In this document: in pieces, positions 1 to 5,067 of the stretch
Layout: every line of letters begins with the position of its first letter
Numbering within the stretch: the stretch's first letter is position 1
From: Streptosporangiaceae bacterium
Lineage (GTDB): Bacteria > Actinomycetota > Actinomycetes > Streptosporangiales > Streptosporangiaceae
DNA length: 6,473 nucleotides
Assembly (NCBI GenBank): GCA_030042885.1
Contig: JASHYW010000519.1
Span: 1 to 6,473, forward strand
Direction of reading: 5' to 3'
Notes under the pieces: model-generated
Databases searched by the model: none
Told to the model about the DNA's origin: nothing
Seen by the model: the letters and a program-made list of their open reading frames with translations, nothing else
Position numbers and translations under genes: made by a program

Positions 1-573
1 CCGGCGGGAAACCGGCGGGCCGACGTGGTGCAGCTCGCGGGCGAGCTGTTCGCGCAGAAGGGCTTCCGCGCGACGACCGTGCGCGAGATCGCGGACGCCG
101 CCGGCATCCTGTCCGGCAGCCTGTACCACCACTTCGACTCCAAGGAATCGATCGCGGACGAGATCCTGTCGGGCTTCATCAACGACGTGCTGACCGACTA
201 CCGCACCGCGGTATCCTCGGCCGGATCCCCGCGTGACGTGCTGGAGCAGATCGTCCGGTCGACCAGCCGTACGCTGTCCCGGCACCGGGCCGCGCTGGCC
301 ATGCTCCAGAACGACTGGAGTTACTTCGCCGCCCAGCCCCGGTTCGGCTACCTGCGCAAGGCCGTGAGCGAGATCGAGCGGACCTGGGTCGCCCAGCTCG
401 AGCGCGGCCAGGACTCCGGCGTCTTCCGCGCGGACCTCGACCCCAGGCTCACCTACCGCCTGCTGCGGGACGTGCTGTGGATCCCGTCGCAGTGGCGCGT
501 CGCAGGCGGCTACACCACCGACCAGGTGGCCGAGGCCCTGCTCCAGCTGCTGTTCCACGGCATCAGCAGCTAG
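1..573 (+). CDS. TetR-family transcriptional repressor, KstR2-like (5' end outside window)
   Basis: One-component DNA-binding repressor. The frame is open from base 1. The first visible residues (NRRADVVQLAGELFAQKGF, from base 10) form helix 1 of a TetR domain, so the true start probably lies upstream; GTG codons at 25 and 28 would remove the start of that helix. The helix-turn-helix follows (TTVREIADAAGILSGSLYHHF, about bases 73-135), then a variable ligand-binding domain up to the TAG at 571-573. GILSGSLYHHFDSKES and the C-terminal pattern (FRADLDPRLTYRLLRDV, then a Trp-containing stretch and QVAEALLQLL) closely resemble my recollection of mycobacterial KstR2, the repressor of late (C/D-ring) cholesterol catabolism that responds to a CoA-thioester intermediate. 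Family membership is nearly certain. The KstR2 likeness is by memory of sequence, and the ligand and target genes are inferred. It converges on the GMC gene next door. Confidence 0.9.
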   Translation, partial: PAGNRRADVVQLAGELFAQKGFRATTVREIADAAGILSGSLYHHFDSKESIADEILSGFINDVLTDYRTAVSSAGSPRDVLEQIVRSTSRTLSRHRAALAMLQNDWSYFAAQPRFGYLRKAVSEIERTWVAQLERGQDSGVFRADLDPRLTYRLLRDVLWIPSQWRVAGGYTTDQVAEALLQLLFHGISS

Positions 574-598
574 CGCCCGAACCAGGCAGAGGACTACT

Positions 599-608
599 CC
601 GATATCGG
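599..608. repeat. Perfect 10-bp palindrome between convergent genes
   Basis: CCGATATCGG lies 25 bases after the tetR stop and just past the expected end of the GMC remnant on the other strand. It has no loop and no T-run, so it is not a convincing terminator. It could be a chance palindrome or a protein-binding site. Confidence 0.25.
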
Positions 609-633
609 CTAATGGGAAGGTTGGGGCGAGGGT

Positions 634-1062
634 GGGGGCGATAAGGCGGGCGGCGTGCTCGCCGATCATCATCGCGGGGGCGTTCGTGTTGCCGCCGGTG
701 ATGCTGGGCATGATCGAGGCGTCGGCGACCCGCAGCCCGTCGATGCCCCGGACCCGCAGGTCCGGGTCCACGACCGCCCGCTCGTCGGTGCCCATCCGGC
801 AGGTGCCGACCGCGTGGTACACCGACGTGACGCGGTTGGGCAGCTCCCCGGCCAGCGCGGCCCGGTCCGGGTAGCCGGGCCCGGGGCTCAGCTCCAGGCT
901 GACCTGGTCCGCGATGATCTTGCTGGCCATCACCGCGCGGATGAGCTCCATCCCCTCCAGCAGCAGCCGGGTGTCATCGGGATCGGTCAGGTAGCCCGGG
1001 TCGATCACCGGCGCGGCGGACGGGTTGGCGGAGGCGAGCCGGAGCGTGCCCCGGCTCTTCGG
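634..1062 (-). pseudogene. Detached C-terminal catalytic segment of the GMC oxidoreductase
   Basis: Directly after the in-frame TAA at 1063-1065, the same minus-strand frame continues with PKSRGTLRLASANP, IDPGYLTDPDDTRLLLEGME, VYHAVGTCRMG and ITGGNTNAPAMMIGEHAA. This is the conserved C-terminal half of GMC oxidoreductases. It contains the catalytic His (VYHAVGTCRMG, His codon 814-816) and the Asn-bearing GGNTNAP motif (682-696) that lines the flavin active site. No frameshift separates it from the upstream part. Homology ends near GEHAARLIAP at about base 634, but I find no stop codon in this frame from 1062 down to base 1, so the normal end of the gene is also not recognisable. No start codon with a ribosome site suggests independent expression. 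The left boundary is an estimate. Confidence 0.8.
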
Positions 1063-2232
1063 TTAGATCAGCGTGGGCATGATGGTTAGGGCACTGCGCT
1101 TGTCGACCTTGTGCCTGACGGGCGCGTCCTGGTTGGGGAACGGGTACGACCACGGGAGCACATGGATCTGGAGGTCGGGGACCTGGCCCGCCTGGGCGCT
1201 GCGGACGAAGCCCAGAACCTCGAAGACAGTGCGGCCCATCCAGGAATCGCCGCGGATCGCCTCCCTGACGACGCCGCCGACGAAGTACGGCGTGGTGCCG
1301 CGGTTGCGGGCCGAGGTCATGCAGTAGGTCATGGGGACGAACAGGTGGTCGTGCAGGTTGTCGCCGACCGGCAGGTCGGCGGCCACGGTGATGCCGTGCT
1401 GGCGCAGGTGCCCGGCCGGGCCGATACCAGAGAGCATGAGCAGCTGCGGGGACCCGTACACGCCCGCGCAGAGGATGACCTCGCGGGTGGCCCGGATGGT
1501 GCTGCGCCCCGCCTGCGTGACGACCTCGACGCCGGTGGCGCGGCCGTTGCCGATGACGATCCGGGTGATGAGGACGCCGGTGGTGACGGTGAGGTTCGGC
1601 AGGCCATGCTGGTCCAGGTAGCCGATCGACGAGCTGTACCGCAGCCCGCCGCTGGCGTTCTGCTGGCAGACCGCCGCGCCCTCCTGGGACTCGCCGTTGT
1701 AGTCGTCGATCTTCTTGACGCCCGCGGTCGCGGCCAGCGCCTCGATGAACGCCAAAGACGCCGGGGTCAGGTCCTTCTGCCTGGTCACCTTCACCGGGCC
1801 ACCGGAGCCGCGCAGCGCGCTGGCGCCGTCCTCCCAGTCCTCCATGCGCCGGAAGCTGGGCAGCACGTCGGCGTACCTCCAGCCGGCACAGCCCGCCGCG
1901 GCCCAGTCGTCGTAGTTCTTGCGGTTCCCGCGGACGAACACCATGCCGTTGATCGAGCCTGAGCCGCCGAGCACCCGGCCCCGGGGCTGCGGGATCCGGC
2001 GGCCGAGCGCGCTGGCCTGCGGGGCGGTGTAGTACCCCCAGTCCAGGCGCTTCTTGAGCGCGGGCACGTTGTGGAAGATGGCGATCATGCCGGGCTGGCG
2101 CACCAGGCGGGTGCGGTCCGGGCCGCCGGCCTCGAGCAGGGTGACGGTGGCGCCGGTCTCGGCGAGGCGTCTGGCCAGGATGCATCCGGCACTGCCGGCG
2201 CCGGCCACGATGTAGTCCGCGCTCTGTTCCAT
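1063..2232 (-). CDS. GMC-family FAD oxidoreductase (choline dehydrogenase / alcohol oxidase-like), truncated by an internal stop
   Basis: Flavoprotein family that oxidises primary or secondary alcohols. The 389 residues hold the FAD-binding half: the Rossmann motif GAGSAG (11-16), the ribose-binding Glu in LLEAGG (residue 34), the first GMC signature GRVLGGSGSINGMVFVRG (85-102) and the second signature GVYGSPQLLMLSGIG (257-271). The start ATG (2230-2232) has AGGA four bases upstream and a plausible promoter behind it. Family members run about 500-550 residues. Here translation ends at TAA 1063-1065 after ALTIMPTLI, where homologues usually continue with Tyr (TLIYPKSRG); a single TAC to TAA change would explain it. 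The product would lack the catalytic His/Asn and is probably inactive, unless the stop is a sequencing error or is read through. Substrate unknown; the neighbours suggest a steroid, terpenoid or other hydroxylated lipid. It is transcribed divergently from the first SDR. Confidence 0.85.
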   Translation of the reverse strand: MEQSADYIVAGAGSAGCILARRLAETGATVTLLEAGGPDRTRLVRQPGMIAIFHNVPALKKRLDWGYYTAPQASALGRRIPQPRGRVLGGSGSINGMVFVRGNRKNYDDWAAAGCAGWRYADVLPSFRRMEDWEDGASALRGSGGPVKVTRQKDLTPASLAFIEALAATAGVKKIDDYNGESQEGAAVCQQNASGGLRYSSSIGYLDQHGLPNLTVTTGVLITRIVIGNGRATGVEVVTQAGRSTIRATREVILCAGVYGSPQLLMLSGIGPAGHLRQHGITVAADLPVGDNLHDHLFVPMTYCMTSARNRGTTPYFVGGVVREAIRGDSWMGRTVFEVLGFVRSAQAGQVPDLQIHVLPWSYPFPNQDAPVRHKVDKRSALTIMPTLI

Positions 2233-2272
2233 CCGGTCCTCGCAGGAGTGCGGCGTGTCGCCCGTGCTCGGG

Positions 2273-2302
2273 ACTCTACGCCGCCCGGGGGGGCCGAAAC
2301 AA
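2273..2302 (-). promoter_or_regulatory. Predicted promoter of the GMC oxidoreductase gene
   Basis: On the minus strand, TTGTTT (2302-2297) and TAGAGT (2278-2273) are separated by 18 bases. These are reasonable -35 and -10 elements for a housekeeping sigma factor. Initiation near 2266 would give a leader of about 35 nt before the ATG. The -35 box lies inside the palindromic operator-like site, so a bound repressor would block this promoter. Predicted by eye only. Confidence 0.45.
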
Positions 2303-2317
2303 GAACACGTTCTAGTT
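2298..2317. promoter_or_regulatory. Palindromic TetR-type operator, KstR-box-like
   Basis: AACAAGAACACGTTCTAGTT is a 20-bp imperfect palindrome in which 8 of 10 base pairs are symmetric; the mismatched pairs are 2301/2314 and the central 2307/2308. Its core AGAAC-AC-GTTCT fits the mycobacterial KstR consensus as I recall it (TnnAACnnGTTnnA) at every fixed position except the first T. It is relatively AT-rich inside GC-rich DNA, sits between two divergent genes and overlaps the GMC -35 box. It may control both the GMC gene and the first SDR. Which repressor binds is unknown: the adjacent TetR looks more like KstR2, whose recalled motif (AnCAAGnnCTTGnT) fits less well. Confidence 0.6.
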
Positions 2318-2338
2318 GTGGCGGGCGGATGTTAGGCT
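2310..2338 (+). promoter_or_regulatory. Possible promoter of the first SDR gene
   Basis: A weak TTCTAG (2310-2315) and TAGGCT (2333-2338) are 17 bases apart and lie about 50 bases before the SDR start. The -35 position falls inside the operator-like palindrome, which would allow repression. The match to consensus is poor, so this is offered only because position and spacing fit. Confidence 0.25.
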
Positions 2339-2387
2339 CGGGCCAAGCAAGCGTTTGGTCGCAGAACCGGAGGGGAGGGAAGGGTCC

Positions 2388-3143
2388 ATGGGCCGGCTCG
2401 ACGGCAAGGTCGCGCTGATCACCGGCGGTGCCCGGGGCATGGGCAAGTCCCACGTGCGGCACTTCGTGGCCGAGGGCGCCCGGGTGGTGTTCGGCGACGT
2501 GCGGGATGAGCAAGGCCGGCACGTGGCGGCCGGGCTGGGCGAGCAGTCCTGCCGGTACACCCACCACGACGTCACCAGCGAGGACGACTGGGCCGCGGCG
2601 GTGGCGCTGGCGGTGCAGGCGTTCGGCCGGCTGGACGTGCTGGTGAACAACGCCGGGATCCTCGCGTTCGCGCCGATCGCCGAGATGCCGCTGGCCGACT
2701 TCCGGCGGGTGCTGGAGGTGAACGCGGTGGGCTGCTGGCTGGGCATGAAGGCGGTGATCGACCCGATGACCAAGGCGGGCGGCGGGTCGATCGTCAACAT
2801 CTCCTCGATCGAGGGGTTCACCGGCGCGGCCGGGCTGTCGGCCTACAGCGCCAGCAAGTTCGCCATCCGCGGCATGACCAAGGTGGCCGCCCAGGAGCTG
2901 GCGCCGTTCGGCATCCGGGTCAACTCGGTGCATCCCGGCGGGGTGCTCACCCGGATGATCACCGACTCGGCGGGCGCCCGCGCCGACGGCGAGGCGTTCC
3001 TGCGGTCGATGCCGCTGGGCCGGTTCGCCGAGCCGGCCGAGATCTCGCGGCTGGTGGCGTTTCTGGCCTCCGACGAGTCGTCCTACTCGACTGGCAGCGA
3101 GTTCGTCGCCGACGGCGGCCTGCTGGCCGGCCCGGGCTACTGA
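2388..3143 (+). CDS. Short-chain dehydrogenase/reductase, 3-alpha/20-beta-hydroxysteroid dehydrogenase-like (FabG3 type)
   Basis: NAD(P)-dependent cytosolic oxidoreductase of the classical SDR family, 251 residues, a typical length. Visible motifs: cofactor glycine motif TGGARGMG (12-19); Asp37 at the end of strand 2 (VVFGD), which favours NAD(H); NNAG (87-90); Asn112; catalytic Ser140 in NISSIEG; and Tyr153/Lys157 in YSASK. RGMGKSHVR, NISSIEG, RVNSVHPG and the tail DESSYSTGSEFVADGG are close to mycobacterial FabG3 (Rv2002), a 3-alpha/20-beta-hydroxysteroid dehydrogenase, as I recall it. The start is the ATG at 2388 behind a strong purine-rich site (GGAGGGGAGGGAAGGG, 2369-2384). An in-frame ATG at 2316 adds 24 non-homologous residues and overlaps the operator. 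Likely first gene of a two-gene unit with the next SDR. Family is certain; the steroid substrate is inferred from similarity and context. Confidence 0.92.
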   Translation: MGRLDGKVALITGGARGMGKSHVRHFVAEGARVVFGDVRDEQGRHVAAGLGEQSCRYTHHDVTSEDDWAAAVALAVQAFGRLDVLVNNAGILAFAPIAEMPLADFRRVLEVNAVGCWLGMKAVIDPMTKAGGGSIVNISSIEGFTGAAGLSAYSASKFAIRGMTKVAAQELAPFGIRVNSVHPGGVLTRMITDSAGARADGEAFLRSMPLGRFAEPAEISRLVAFLASDESSYSTGSEFVADGGLLAGPGY

Positions 3144-3149
3144 CACACC

Positions 3150-3172
3150 AGATCGTTCTGAATAAATGATCT
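3150..3172. repeat. AT-rich inverted repeat between the two SDR genes
   Basis: AGATCGTT, a 7-base spacer (CTGAATA), then AATGATCT. In RNA the arms pair fully over 8 bp with one G-U wobble. The stretch is strikingly AT-rich for this window. No T-run follows, so a classical intrinsic terminator is unlikely. It could be an operator for the second SDR, an mRNA processing or stability hairpin, or a weak attenuator. The left arm shares CGTTCT with the operator-like site upstream of the first SDR. Confidence 0.45.
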
Positions 3173-3194
3173 TGCGGAACAGGGGTCTGGCGGA

Positions 3195-4142
3195 ATGAAC
3201 GACGCACTGACGCTGACGGGCCGGGTGGCCATCGTGACCGGCGCGGCCAACGGGCTCGGCCGGGCCGAGGCGCTGGCGCTGGCCCGGGCCGGGGCGCGGC
3301 TGGTGCTCAACGACCTGCCGGGAGACGCGGTCCAGGCGGTGGCGGCGGAGATCCGGGCGGACGGCGGGCAGGCGGTCGTGGCCGCCGGGGACGTCGGGGA
3401 GTGGGCGACGGGCGAGCATCTGCTGGCGACCGCGCTGGGTGAGTACGGCCGGCTGGACGTCCTGGTCAACAACGCCGGGGTGCTCCGCGACCGGATGATC
3501 TTCTCGATGTCCGAGCAGGAGTGGGACACGGTCATCCGGGTCCACCTGCGCGGCCACTTCGTGACCACGCGCCTGGCCACCGCGTACTGGCGCGAGGCGA
3601 GCAAGCGGGCCGGCGGCCCGGTCTACGGCCGGATCGTGAACACCTCCTCCGAGGCGTTCCTGCTCGGCTCGGCCGGCCAGCCCAACTACGCCGCGGCCAA
3701 GGCCGGCATCGCCGCGCTCACGGTGACGACCGCGCGCAGCTGCGCCCGTTACGGCGTCCGCGCCAACGCCATCTGCCCCCGCGCCCGCACCGCGATGACG
3801 GCCGGGCTGATGGGCCCGGCGCCCGATGGGGCGGTGGACCCGCTCGCGCCCGGGCACGTCGCACCGCTGGTGGTGTACCTGGCCGGCCCGGCGGCCGAGA
3901 CGATCAACGGCGAGGTGTTCGTGGTACACGGCGGGGTCGCCGCGGTGCTCGAGCCGCCCCGGATCCGGGCGGCGTTCCATGCCAGCGAACACGGCTCGCC
4001 GGACGGCATGTGGACGCTGGAGTCCGTGCATGCGGCCCTGAGCCCGGCCTTCGGCGATGCGGCGCCCGCGGCGGGTTTCGCGTGCGAGGACACCCTCGCG
4101 CTGGCCACCGAGACCATCGGCTTCGGCGAGACGCACCCGTAA
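3195..4142 (+). CDS. SDR-family (3R)-hydroxyacyl-CoA dehydrogenase-like enzyme (MFE-2 / Rv3548c type)
   Basis: Classical SDR, 315 residues, longer than the usual ~250. Motifs: TGAANGLG (15-22); NNAG (92-95); Ser152 in NTSSEA; Tyr165/Lys169 in YAAAK. His117 sits where the structural Asn is usual (VHLRGHF), and this His together with GHVAPLVVYL and the INGEVFVVHGG-type segment (237-247) matches the dehydrogenase unit of multifunctional enzyme 2 and mycobacterial relatives such as Rv3548c, as I remember them. That group oxidises (3R)-hydroxyacyl-CoA during beta-oxidation of bulky acyl or sterol side chains. A C-terminal extension of about 65 residues after the SDR core is typical of the group. 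ATG 3195 has AGGGG nine bases upstream. It lies 51 bp after the first SDR, probably co-transcribed, though an inverted repeat sits in the gap. The substrate is inferred, not shown. Confidence 0.9.
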   Translation: MNDALTLTGRVAIVTGAANGLGRAEALALARAGARLVLNDLPGDAVQAVAAEIRADGGQAVVAAGDVGEWATGEHLLATALGEYGRLDVLVNNAGVLRDRMIFSMSEQEWDTVIRVHLRGHFVTTRLATAYWREASKRAGGPVYGRIVNTSSEAFLLGSAGQPNYAAAKAGIAALTVTTARSCARYGVRANAICPRARTAMTAGLMGPAPDGAVDPLAPGHVAPLVVYLAGPAAETINGEVFVVHGGVAAVLEPPRIRAAFHASEHGSPDGMWTLESVHAALSPAFGDAAPAAGFACEDTLALATETIGFGETHP

Positions 4143-4193
4143 TCACCTGCAGGGGATGACGCGCCGCGCGGCTGCCTCGGCTTCAATGGCTGC

Positions 4194-4760
4194 GTGGTGG
4201 TGATTTTCGGCTTCGGGCCGGGCAACCAGGAAGACCTGGGCGAGGTTGCGCCTGCCGTCTGCCCGAACTGTCACAACCAGGTGTTCTTCCACCACGTCCG
4301 GTCGAAGAAGTCGGTGCGCCTGTACTTCGTGCCCGTAGTGCCCTACGGGACCGACGACTACCTGGTATGTCCGGTGTGCAGCCGGGGCCTGCAGATCAGC
4401 CGCCAGCAACTGCCCCACCTGCGCTCGATGGCCACGGCCGCTGCATCCTTCCGTGCCGGGCGGCTCACCCAAGCTCAGTACATGGCGCAGGTCGAGGGGT
4501 TCTGGCGTCAGTTCGGGGTGAATCCCGCAGGCCAGCAGCTATTCGCTGCGGCCGGGCCCGGTGGCCCGGCACCCGCCCGGCCGGCCGCTCCGGCTCAATC
4601 TGCCGCCCCCGCCCGGCCGCCGCCGACGGCTGCGGATGACCAGGCGCCGTGGATATCGCACTTGCGGCAGCTCGCGCAGCTGCACGACCAGGGCGTGCTC
4701 TCCGATGCCGCCTTCGAGGCAGCCAAGCGGCGCCTCCTGGAACAGGAGCAGCAGCGTTAG
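4194..4760 (+). CDS. Zinc-ribbon protein with C-terminal SHOCT-like domain
   Basis: A 188-residue protein of unknown function. It opens with a hydrophobic VVIFGFGPG and a four-Cys zinc ribbon (C23-P-N-C26 and C59-P-V-C62) separated by the VRLYFVPVVPYGTDDYLVCP stretch, matching the small bacterial zinc-ribbon family that begins with FIFG-type sequence. A helical region follows (75-108), then an Ala/Pro/Gly-rich linker (about 119-150). The C-terminal helix pair HLRQLAQLHDQGVLSDAAFE continuing to KRRLLEQ (156-184) is a SHOCT-type module, often found at the ends of membrane-associated or oligomerising proteins. There is no signal peptide or clear membrane span. The start is uncertain: three GTG codons in a row (4194, 4197, 4200), no convincing ribosome site, and no other in-frame start back to the upstream SDR stop at 4140-4142, so leaderless or coupled translation is possible. 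A perfect palindrome GCCGCGCGGC (4163-4172) lies in the gap. Confidence 0.85.
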   Translation: MVVIFGFGPGNQEDLGEVAPAVCPNCHNQVFFHHVRSKKSVRLYFVPVVPYGTDDYLVCPVCSRGLQISRQQLPHLRSMATAAASFRAGRLTQAQYMAQVEGFWRQFGVNPAGQQLFAAAGPGGPAPARPAAPAQSAAPARPPPTAADDQAPWISHLRQLAQLHDQGVLSDAAFEAAKRRLLEQEQQR

Positions 4761-4779
4761 CCGCCCGGCGCCGGGCCGG

Positions 4780-5067
4780 GTGGACGGGAACGCCGCGAGA
4801 ACGTTGCTGCTGGCTCTCGATGCGGTGCCGTACCGGGTTTCGGTGGAGGCGGTTTTCCAGAGGGGCGTTCGCTGGCAGGACGCGGCCACCCATGCCAGCA
4901 CCGCCCCGTGGGGTCGCTGGCGGCCGCCGCGGCGACTGGACTACATCTTCGTCCAGCAGCCCCGCGTCACCCGCTGGCGGGTCAGCGATACCCACCACCT
5001 GGACGCCCCGGGGGGCCCGCACTCCGACCACCGTGCCGTGCTCGCCCGTCTGCTGCCCGCCGGCTAG
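4780..5067 (+). pseudogene. C-terminal remnant of an endonuclease/exonuclease/phosphatase (EEP) family protein
   Basis: From the GTG at 4780 this frame encodes 95 residues whose second half carries the end of an EEP fold: RRLDYIFV (51-58), with the Asp-Tyr-Ile/Leu-Phe strand, and HSDHRAVLARL (81-91), with the catalytic SDH motif. Intact members (nucleases, phosphatases, sphingomyelinase-like enzymes) have 230-300 residues and need an N-terminal Asn and Glu plus a central GDFN motif. None is visible here, and the preceding bases encode the zinc-ribbon protein in another frame. The first ~30 residues resemble nothing I recognise. The fragment is therefore probably a decayed gene left by deletion, though a short expressed protein cannot be excluded. 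It starts 19 bases after the zinc-ribbon stop without a clear ribosome site, and its TAG overlaps the glgB stop. Confidence 0.6.
5064..5067. other. Shared CTAG: overlapping stop codons of convergent genes
   Basis: The self-complementary CTAG provides TAG for the plus-strand EEP fragment (5065-5067) and TAG for the minus-strand glgB (5064-5066). The two frames therefore meet tail to tail with no intergenic DNA and no room for a terminator outside coding sequence. Confidence 0.9.

Noticed and set aside
599..608. CCGATATCGG as a bidirectional terminator between tetR and the GMC gene
   Set aside because: The palindrome has no loop and no T-run on either side; kept only as a low-confidence repeat.
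1111..1962. A 283-codon plus-strand open frame opposite the GMC gene
   Set aside because: Composition is Ala/Asp/Arg/Gly-rich without motifs. The minus strand carries both GMC signatures and the FAD motif, so this is a shadow.
974..2185. A 403-codon minus-strand frame overlapping the GMC gene in a different register
   Set aside because: Arg/Pro/His-rich shadow. I considered it as a frameshifted continuation of the GMC gene, but the C-terminal GMC homology continues in the original register past the TAA.
2085..4136. A 683-codon open frame on the minus strand opposite both SDR genes
   Set aside because: Its translation is low-complexity Arg/Gly/Pro/His-rich with no family motifs. It is the antisense shadow of GC-rich SDR genes that show complete motifs.
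4163..4172. GCCGCGCGGC palindrome after the second SDR as a terminator
   Set aside because: It has no loop and no T-tract. Short GC palindromes are expected by chance at this base composition.
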